This document shows positions 56,049 to 64,000 of a DNA stretch of 64,000 bases, piece after piece. Each line of letters starts with the position of its first letter. Position 1 is the first letter of the stretch. The position numbers and the translations under genes were made by a program. This stretch comes from Acholoe squamosa (lineage: Eukaryota > Annelida > Polychaeta > Phyllodocida > Polynoidae): positions 16,709,501-16,773,500 of the forward strand of contig OX439041.1 of the NCBI GenBank assembly GCA_949317995.1. Reading direction: 5' to 3'. The notes under the pieces were generated by a model that saw nothing but the letters and a program-made list of their open reading frames with translations, was not told where the DNA came from and ran no database searches.

Positions 56049-56350
56049 TGTAGTATAGTCATGGTGTAGTATAGTCATAAAGGTAGAGGGCGCCACCGCA
56101 TGGGAGTAGAATAGGGTAATGGCTCTGTTTGCTGCTGAGCGCCCCCTATAGGCCGTAAGGTGCCCGTGTCAGCAGTCAGCAGACTCATCGACAGACGAAG
56201 GCGGAGGGGGCATGAGAGGAGGACGTGCTGTTGGCAGCTCCCTGTCCACACCAGACCAGTAAATATAAATCAACGAGTGAATACAAGACCTACAAGAAAA
56301 GAACCTGAGTTGCTCTTTATTAATGGGGACATACCATCGGCAACCCCACA
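56049..56350 (+). repeat. 3' LTR
   Basis: 302 bp, TGTAGTATAG...CCCCACA. Matches 38534-38835 with about seven differences, followed by ATGT(TT). Confidence 0.92.
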
Positions 56351-56796
56351 ATGTTTATAGGTAACAACTATGCAGACTCAACTAGGTGCCGCCAGGAAAA
56401 CATTTCTCAAATCTTATTTGGATCCCATTAGGCCATTTGACTAAGACATCTAGGGGGTCACTAATGATTACACTGGTACGACTGCCCTACAAAAGCCTAT
56501 GTAATTCTTACATTATCAGGAAGTTCAGAAAAAAAGTTTATAGCATACAGCTTTAACACGATCATGGATGACAAATCATGGAAAATAATTTTTAAGAATA
56601 TCCAAATTTCTAAAAGAACAAAAAAAAAAACAAAAAAACATCTACGGTCGGCCCTGTTTTCCTGGGTTGGTCAGGTGACTGGAAACAGACCTTTTTATTA
56701 GGATCAAACTAACCTCCCTGAAAATTATTCAGAGGAAATATTGGTTAATCTGGAATTAGCCAGATTGTATTTTTTAGCCTTTAGGCTAATCAAGTG

Positions 56797-57675
56797 AAGA
56801 GTTTGGTTCCAAAACGCAATAAACACCATTTTGGAAAAAAAAATGGAGTTAAGATAAAAAAAAAACAATAGTTTGGGGTAAGTGAAAAAATGTTGCAAAA
56901 TCATTTTTTCCAAAACAGTCACCATTTAGCACCTAGGGCCCAGTTAAAATCCACTTTTTTTTCCAAAATGACATAAATCCCACACCTCTTCTGTTCCAAA
57001 ACGCAACAAATTCACTCAGGCAAACATTGTCAAGATGTGTATGTTCATTACTAACCATATTTCCATGGTTTGAATGATCTATTAATGTCATATCATTGTG
57101 TTTTGTAAGTTTTATAACTTTATTCCCAATAAAAAACAACTTTGCTGGTGAGGAGAAAGGTATATAGATGTGAAAGCTGTTGTGATGGATTTATTTCATT
57201 TTGAAACAAAACAGTGTGGATTTATTGCTTTTTGGAACAAAACAGGATTTATTGTATTTTGCAAAGAAATATATGATAAATCACCTTTTGTCTGTGAAAG
57301 AACCATCAGTGTTAAAAAAGTACTTGAAAATATATCCAACTAATTAAGAAAAGTCAATTATAGAAAAGAAAACTAACTTTTGTGGCTATTATGTGGATAC
57401 AAAAAAAGGGTCGTGCTGGATTTATTGCATTTTGGAACAAAACGGTTTGTGGATTTATTGCGTTTTGGCAAAAATTGTGATTAAACCACTTAATTTATCC
57501 ATAAAGGAAGACTCAAGGATTTCAAAACGAAATGTGGAGGGGTTTTATTTATGGTCCCCTAGATATTGGAACTCACAAAAATGGCCACCCCGTCTTCAAT
57601 ATTTTGCAGTGATAAATGTGTCATTATCTCAAAACACCCAAAATGGATTTGTTGTGTTTTGGAACCAAACTCTTC
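56797..57675. mobile_element. TIR element with repeated GGATTTATTGCRTTTTGGAAC
   Basis: Ends GAAGAGTTTGGTTCCAAAAC and GTTTTGGAACCAAACTCTTC are inverted; AAGT flanks both. GGATTTATTGCATTTTGGAAC recurs near 57186, 57217 and 57418, and inverted near 56990. No transposase frame. Confidence 0.6.
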
Positions 57676-57835
57676 AAGTGATACATCAAGACAGTTTTAT
57701 GGAAATGGGCATGCAGCCAAGGAAACAACAGTCATCACTAGGGAAAGCAGGGTTTTAAATGTTTAATGAAATGCCTTCAACAGTGCTCAGTATTTTGATT
57801 TTGTTAACAACCGTTAAGGAATTAACACTTTAAGT

Positions 57836-58015
57836 GCCGCCATCATGCCCATTGGTCGGCATGATGTACCTGCTGGCGTATACAAATGTATGTATCAACC
57901 CCGAAGGGTTGGCATGATGCTCCAATGAAGCTCCTCGTGAGCAGACTCGCCAGCACTTTATTAGTGCATCATGACGACCAATGGGCATGCTGTATCAGCG
58001 GCCCTGAAAGTAGGC
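57836..58015. mobile_element. piggyBac-like MITE copy
   Basis: TTAA at 57832-57835 precedes CACTTTAAGTGCCG. Internal arms CCCATTGGTCGGCATGATG and CATGACGACCAATGGGCATG match the 11281-11508 family. The right flank has lost TTAA. Confidence 0.6.
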
Positions 58016-58077
58016 ACTCTAAAGTCACGCACCATTGGCTTCAAAGCAGCAGTCATGGGAGAGAGTGAGGAATTGAC

Positions 58078-58172
58078 CTGGGTCTGAAATGACCATGGGT
58101 CTGAAATGACTTGGGTCTGAAATGAATTTGGGTCTGAAATGACCGGGTCTGAACTGACTTTGGGTCTGAAAT
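58078..58172. repeat. 16-18-bp minisatellite (TGGGTCTGAAATGACT)
   Basis: About six imperfect tandem units. Minus-strand frames over it are artefacts. Confidence 0.85.
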
Positions 58173-59057
58173 GACTTGTATTCCTCAGATACATGTACAT
58201 TCTGGCATATATATTCTGTCTATATTCATCGACATATGAGGTTGAGATTAGGTTATGTATTATTATCTCTTATAGCATATATCAATGATACCATGCACAA
58301 CCTCTGCTGAGAGGCCTGAATGAATAGGATTGATAGTTTGCAAGCAATCATGGTGGTTCCAATTTCTAATGGCAGTCCACATACATTTCCATAGAAGGAA
58401 CTGACTTTTACAACACTGCACATTTTCATCCATTTCTCCACTGTTGGAAGTCTTAGGATCATAATTAAAGATGTTATGAAAAGGGATCAGCCTGGTATAT
58501 CGTGTGAAATAGAAAACTCTAAAATCTAAAATTATATCCAAGTGCCTACTTAAAGGGTTAAAGAATATATGATCAGAATAGTCACCAGATGGTAGAACTG
58601 GGTGCTGCACTGCTGCAGTACCACAGCTCTTTGGGGGAGAGAGAATAGTTTTACAGTGGTCCATTTCAGAACAATCAACGACTTTTGCCTTACTGTAGAT
58701 TTAAACATTCACTGAATATATGAGTTTGTAAAGTCGTTCACAAGTGTTATGAACTGGACTCTTAGTACGACCATATGAGCTAATATAAATAGAGTGAGTA
58801 TTTGGCTGTTTTTGATAAACTGGTATTGCCCTGGCATTTTGTTGGCTGGAGTAGAGAGGCAAGATAATGTTTCAGTGAAATACAGGTTTCTTCTCACGTG
58901 GAGCCAAACATAGACAGTATAACTATTGTAGGGGACCAGAAATCCCCGTACCTGGTAGATTGACCCTCAGGGGCCAGTTACCTTGTAATCACTGAGCACT
59001 CCCCTAGTGTGTATCATACCGATCCAGGTGTAGTTGGAAGGTGGAAATATCAGGTAA
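58173..59057. other. Spacer
   Basis: No supported gene. A 133-codon minus-strand frame (58263-58664) lacks any family signature or splice context. Confidence 0.4.
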
Positions 59058-59129
59058 GGGATCGTGGTGTAATGGTTAGCATGCTGGAATGTCATGCCAG
59101 AGATCCGGGTTCGAGTCCCGGTGATCCTA
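59058..59129 (+). tRNA. tRNA-Asp(GTC)-like gene
   Basis: 72 nt folds as a cloverleaf. The acceptor GGGATCG pairs with TGATCCT (two G-U pairs). The D-arm loop contains GG; the anticodon loop ATGTCAT gives GTC. T-arm CCGGG-TTCGAGT-CCCGG is perfect. The A31-G39 pair in the anticodon stem is a mismatch. B box GGTTCGAGTCC is consensus and TTTT follows within 10 nt. GGTGGAAATATC and GATATTTTCACC flank it as an inverted repeat, and an A11 run lies at about 59200, so a tRNA-derived repeat cannot be excluded. Confidence 0.6.
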
Positions 59130-59194
59130 GATATTTTCACCGTCCTCTACCATTGGGGACACAAAACTCACTTGTCATAAAAGGCCTTTAGTTT

Positions 59195-59425
59195 AAAAAA
59201 AAAAACACTGTTCATTTCTGATAGTAAGGTTTCCCATTGTTTATCTTAAGAAACGTTTCTTTAACACCCGGGGCTCTTTTGGTATTTTTGACGTAGAAAA
59301 CATAATTTACAAACATTAAAAAACAATGTTTTATGGAATGTGATGAAAATGTTTTCACATTTATTTTACCCAATCATTTTACAAACCTTCCCTCATTAAA
59401 AAAACGTTTTTTGCCAAGTGTAAAT
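59195..59425. repeat. Relic of the CACTTGGCA-type MITE
   Basis: AAACGTTTCTTTAAC and a terminal AAAAAACGTTTTTTGCCAAGTG match the 34301-34682 element. The left end is eroded into the A-rich tract. Confidence 0.5.
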
Positions 59426-60175
59426 TGAAAAGCATTGACATCATCGGTCATCATGATGAATAAATTCAGCCCTTTTATTTATTATTCATTTCTATATTTT
59501 GTATGTAGCACATAGTTGATGCGAATTTCTCCACTGAAGTTTTTATGAATAAAGCATGCCCAAACCTTAGTCCCGATCGTTGCTGTCAATTACATACCTA
59601 CTACTGAAATGATAAGTATATACAAGTGTACTCACTTAGTGACCTCTACAGGTCTATTTGCTCTAGTTTTATAAACCACAAAAAAAAATCATCTCCGGGG
59701 GATACAATCATGCACTTGGTTTTCATGGTTCACATTGTTGCTTTGACTGTCATAACATTTCTGGTAAAAACTAAATCATTTAGACCTAGTGAATGAGACC
59801 AAATATCAGGTGAACACAGAGACACGTCACACCGATGATATAAATGACTAACAGAGTGATCTCCATGTGCAGATGTTTGTTAGTTTTTTCCTTCTGCCAA
59901 TAATGCCTTGGTTGTGGCTCTCCCTGAAATATTCAAGAAATAAGTGTTATGAAAATCACATGTCTATCTGCACATACATAACATTGGTTTCTTTTGTCCA
60001 TGCAGATATGACCCTCGTGATCCTTCAAGTAGTTACCACAATACCCCCTGTATACAGAGTGGCTTATGCAGTGACAGACTTCCATGCACCTTATAAGATT
60101 GGCCAAATTCTGGGGATGCATCTTATAAGTGAGGACACTGTAATGTAAAAGAGTGTTATCCTGCCTCAAATCAAG

Positions 60176-60285
60176 TCATAGGTGGTTGTCCTTTGACTCA
60201 GGATTCACCTTATATTTTGGGTGTACAGGGATTGTGCCCACATTATATGGTTCATAGTCTGGGTATGGTGTGAACTTGTCTGACC
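60176..60285 (-). CDS. Candidate terminal exon of the b561-type gene
   Basis: After a TGCCAATAG acceptor, the frame SDKFTPYPDYEPYNVGT runs to TGA at 60176. It looks protein-like (Pro/Tyr-rich tail). Its phase (two leading bases) does not match the exon ending at 60619, so an extra small exon or another gene is needed. Confidence 0.35.
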
Positions 60286-60618
60286 CTATTGGCAAAGAAT
60301 TATTTTTTGTTGTTGTAAAAATGGAGGTTTTCAATAATAATAATAAAAAAAAACACACACACACACAAAAGCCCAGAGTTTTGACAATTTGTAAAAAAAA
60401 GTTTTCATAAAACAAAGTATTTGATGTCTTTTTGTTAATGTTGACAAAAAAGTCTATGTCTTAAGTTCATCTAGCTTGTCCAGTATGCTGAACAACCCAG
60501 CATTTTTAGTTGATGTCCAAGATCATTCTTTCTTCTGTATCTAGGCGTGTTTCAGGTAGGTGTGCATTCATAACTGATCATCCCTGTAATTATAGAGTTT
60601 AGAGATAGAATACTGTAC

Positions 60619-63600
60619 CTGCGGAACTACATAGATCATGCGATGCTTATCATCTTTCCGAGGAACATAAGGCATCACCTTTGCTGCCAATGATGAACAA
60701 AAAAGGTGTATAATTGTTAGCTGTAAATTGTAATGCTTATTTACAGAATGCAAATAGGTGCATATTCTTTTTCACCTGGGGTTGGGTAAATTCAGTGGCG
60801 GCTTTGGGGGGGGGCGCGGGGGTGCGCACCCCCCCCCCCTTTTACCTAGTACTTAAGAGTTTAACTACATATCTTGGACCCCAAAATTTGTCCAAAAAGA
60901 GGGGGTGCGCCCCCTCCTTTTGGGCCGCATCCCCCCTTTTACAAATCCTGGATCCGCCACTGGTGAAGGCTTTGAGAGGACCAATTCTCTAGACCGGAGG
61001 GTGGGGAGACGGAAATATTTTACTCCTATATGTATTTGTGTGGATTATTCATCCGTGTCCACTTCACGGTAAACAGACAGCTTTAGTTTACAGGAATATT
61101 TTACCAAGTCAACTTCAAGCAGTGGATCAACAAGGTAAAAGGTACACCCACGAGGGGGTGCCCGGGTGTACCTTTTACTGTGTTGATCCACAGCACTTGC
61201 TGAAGCAAAATATAAATGGTTCAGACAAAAAGGAAAAGAAAAGTGTGTGTACAACTTCATCACCCATGTAAATTCTACATACCTGTCAGACCTTTAGATT
61301 TAAATATCACTTTGTCCACTTTAATCCATATGAGTAGTAGCTCTGTCAGAGTGTGCCACACTATGTATGCAAATACTGACGAGAGCATACTGCCATCCTG
61401 GCCTGGCATGGTGGTCGAAATTAGGATATTCAAGGCTGATTATCAAAAAGAAAACATGTTGTTTATACTGAATTATGTCCTATATGTCAATATTTCATTG
61501 ATACCTCTATTCCTTCAGAGAGATTGTCACACTAATATATTTCTATTTCAGCACTTTCTTTAGAGTTTATGCCCCAGTTCATCTAGCTGGTACAATACAC
61601 TAATGTATCTCAGACGTCCAGTAGTCTCTTTTTGTTAAAAAAAGAAGCCATATATAGAGCTATGAAGGCCATTTTCTTGATTCAAAAAAGGTTATTCTTG
61701 CACAACTACCATTTTTACAAGGGGTAACAATATCCGCTTATCTAGACCTAAAGACATATTGCTCTCTTGGCATGCAAAAGTAGTCAATTCCGAAATTTCT
61801 TTTAGTAACCTTTTTTGGTGAAAGACAAAAATTTCCAAAACACAATTCTGAAATGACTTACCTGATGAAATAAAGGCCAGTTGTCCTGTTAGAAAATGCA
61901 GCCAACTCATAAACTTATTGAATGGTCTGTTTGAAGTGCCACGACATACGCCCAATAGGAACTATGAAGGAATAAAATAAACAACATTTTGGCAATGTTC
62001 ATCCATCACACACAGAGCATCCCATTCAATTCGTTCAAGTATAAGTTAAAAATATGGTACAATATAGGTGGCAAAAATAAATAAGGTTACTTTAATCATT
62101 TGTTAAGTGATAGCCCTAGTGCGTTGATATAGGTTTATATAAAAAGAAATAAACGGTTGACGCATTCACAGCCCTGTTTTGTTTTGTGTATCAAAGCTTG
62201 AGGTATGAATAATGAAGGATTGTTCAAGAGAAAACTATAGAAAATATTATTCATAGCACATTCCTCATAGTAGTGCCTATACAGTAAGGCTATATGTGTT
62301 GCTACCAAGCTGACAGAAATAAGTTATATTTGGGTATGATAGAGACCATAGAGAAAATTAATGTTCTGAAAAGGGTCTAGTGCCGCACATGCAATGTGAA
62401 CCAGCATATAAAGCACAGCATGATTTTATGCTTATTAGGCAAACAAGTGTATAGACCACACTTTTTACTTTGGGGTATTACAGTACCTTTGAATGAAGAC
62501 GGGTTTTAAAGGCAGATATAGCATGTAGGCAGTGAATGCTAATAAGTCAGAATGGAGGAAGGACAGCACAACTTACAGAGAGGCATACAAGGCCCACAAC
62601 AACGAGTCCCATAATAGGGTGAACATTCTGGGGGAAATGAGGAAACTGAAATGTAAAGGAAGCATGTTTTAAAAACCCATATGATCTATGACAGTTCGTC
62701 ACCTTCATCAGACTCCCAAGATGTTGGTAGATATAAAAAGCAAATATGATATACCAACAGTTAGGAGGTTTTGTAATATCTTGTCACAACCCAGCTGTAT
62801 GTACATATGAACATGAATAAGCATGACTAGAATACAACTATTTAGGTGATAAGCCAACCCTTCTCTAACCTACAGAATTAAGAGTAATCACAAAATTATT
62901 ATTGCTGATATATTCTGCTTTGTTGCATCAATACATCATATATAAGCATAAACATCATAAAAATGACATTAGAAGGTAAGATTCCAATATCCCACCTTGA
63001 CAATGTGCCAATTATTGCGTAGAAATATGAAGACAAAGCCAGTGATAGTCAATGCAGTAGTAAAGAACATACTGACCAAGTGCATCTGGAAAAATTGAAA
63101 AAAACAAACCTGTCATCATGAATCTTGATCAATACATTTGTGTAGAGTTATTAATGACTAGACTGGGGCCCGTCTTTCCCTATGTTAAAATATATAAAAA
63201 TGATACAAAATCATATCAGATACAGACAATACATACAGACACATACGGACCTCTGTATGTCACATATAGAGGTCCGTATGTCACTTTTAGGATACCACCT
63301 GGTACCTCCCGTATGTGATTTTCACACATATATGGCAGTCCGTATGTAACATACGAAAGTCCGTATGTGTCCGTAAGATAGGGAAAAATACAGCACAGAA
63401 AGCATGAAAGAGCCTAGTGATAACAATGCAGTGGGGCCATGATACTTCTTGATAATGAACAGAAAATGCCATCTATGTAATCGTGGAATATGGAGAGCAC
63501 ACTGAGGAATTTCGGAGACACTTTTTATACATTGTATTTTTGCTCCATATTTGTTTCATGTATTGGGTCCATATGTTATATGTCTCATTTTTATGTAGTG

Positions 63601-64000
63601 AAACCAAGTCCAGTGTTTCTATAACTCTAAGTGTTGCATAGTCCTGACAGATGGCCTTAATATAGACATATATGTTGTTGACGCATATAGAAAGGCAAGT
63701 TGCAGCTAATAATGTGATTTGCTGAGGATGATATATACTGGTTTCAGATTATGATATCATCTACTTTAAAATGAAAAATACACTGTAATGTCTTGGTGTT
63801 AACCTTGGTTCACATTCATGTAGGTAATAAAATAAAATTTGATTTATACCATGCTATGTTTACTCACCCACCACCATGATGTGTTTGTCATTGAGCTTCG
63901 AGATGGGGATCTGTAATACCTTGAGATGAGGACCCCAGGACCAGCAAACACAACCCATGCTATGATCATCATCATACCTGATGGTCAAACAGGTATAATC
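60619..64000 (-). CDS. DOMON/cytochrome b561-type transmembrane protein (ferric-chelate-reductase-like), 3' exons; 5' end outside window
   Basis: Five exons join with GT-AG borders and consistent phase: 64000-63868 (window edge; acceptor not determined), 63085-62996, 62627-62577, 61961-61862 and 60683-60619. Their conceptual products form cytochrome b561 helices: AWVVFAGPGVLISRYYR, then MHLVSMFFTTALTITGFVFIF, then NVHPIMGLVVVGLVCLS, then NRPFNKFMSWLHFLTGQLAF. His in MHLV, VHPI and WLH sit where the haem ligands and conserved His lie in the family. Such proteins move electrons across membranes, often to ferric iron or ascorbate radicals. The end is uncertain: either the last exon reads on to a stop at 60568 or further exons follow. 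Confidence 0.7.
60793..60962. mobile_element. hAT-like MITE (CAGTGGCGG ends) in b561 gene
   Basis: Starts CAGTGGCGGCTTTGG and ends CCTGGATCCGCCACTG. The core has G- and C-runs with inverted GGGTGCGC. It lies in the intron between 60683 and 61862. The 8-bp duplication is not preserved. Confidence 0.65.
61112..61206. other. 95-bp near-perfect palindrome in b561 intron
   Basis: CAGTGGATCAACAAGGTAAAAGGTACACCC is mirrored by GGGTGTACCTTTTACTGTGTTGATCCACAG around a GC-rich loop. Likely a tiny MITE. Confidence 0.7.
63165..63390. repeat. Cluster of GTCCGTATGT motifs within an inverted repeat
   Basis: GTCCGTATGT or its complement occurs about six times from 63240 to 63375. Outer phrases GTCTTTCCCTATGTT and AAGATAGGGAAA are inverted. 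It lies in the first visible b561 intron. Confidence 0.6.

Larger units (their letters stand above)
38534..56350 (+). mobile_element. Ty3/gypsy (errantivirus-like) LTR element with env, heavily interrupted
   Basis: Matching 302-bp LTRs, a tRNA-primer site, gag, protease, RT, RNase H, integrase C-terminus and envelope lie in canonical order. ATGT flanks the element on both sides (38530-38533 and 56351-56354; the match extends to ATGTTT). LTRs differ at only about seven positions, so insertion was fairly recent, yet pol and env are broken. The internal region is enlarged by a terminal-repeat element (40939-42748), a foldback (39919-40222) and element 2 (46335-51632). Confidence 0.9.

Noticed and set aside
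58263-58664. 133-codon minus-strand frame
   Set aside because: No recognisable motif, no splice or promoter support, in repeat-rich spacer.
59867-60148. 93-codon plus-strand frame with hydrophobic start
   Set aside because: No family signature; lies among the minus-strand gene's 3' sequence and lacks splice or promoter evidence.

Overview
The window looks like nuclear DNA from an invertebrate animal. It is AT-rich, host genes have GT-AG introns, and several families of small non-autonomous DNA transposons are present. It also carries a very-large-GTPase (VLIG) gene, a DOMON/cytochrome b561-type gene and a Ty3/gypsy-class retroelement with an envelope gene. The species cannot be named from sequence alone; a marine invertebrate (basal deuterostome, mollusc or similar) is my inference.

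Layout. 1-3.8 kb: repeat-rich spacer with two MITEs and a non-LTR reverse-transcriptase relic. 3.9-10.7 kb (+): the last eight exons of a WD40-repeat gene. 11-14.6 kb: MITEs, microsatellites and a tandem duplication. 14.6-21.0 kb (-): a long VLIG-type GTPase reading frame broken by three shifts, all in the same direction. 21.2-22.2 kb: a 12-bp-unit minisatellite just upstream of it. 22.4-25.6 kb: nested foldback and TTAA-type MITEs. 25.98-37.6 kb: an approximately 11.6-kb element with long terminal inverted repeats (element 1). It carries a BIR (inhibitor-of-apoptosis) gene, a death-domain gene, a PC4-like gene, a family-B protein-primed-type DNA polymerase and a Cys-rich zinc-ribbon gene, all decayed. 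38.53-56.35 kb: a gypsy/errantivirus-like LTR element with gag, pol and env. A small terminal-repeat element is nested in its leader, and the right half of a second polymerase element (element 2) replaces the RNase H tail and integrase core. 56.4-60 kb: more repeats and a tRNA-Asp-like gene. 60.2-64 kb (-): a partial cytochrome b561 gene whose small exons I found by reading splice sites.

How the parts fit. The main new observation is the element-1/element-2 family. Two independent copies keep the same order (polymerase, then zinc-ribbon gene, then a terminal region rich in CCAAT boxes and palindromic GTCA-type motifs). Element 1 also carries two apoptosis-type genes behind apparently duplicated TATA promoters. 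I saw no integrase, packaging ATPase or capsid gene in either copy. It resembles Polinton/adintovirus-type self-synthesising elements only through its polymerase, so it may be a distinct lineage. The retroelement also has an unusually clear -1 frameshift signal (G TTA AAC plus a predicted H-type pseudoknot) between gag and pol.
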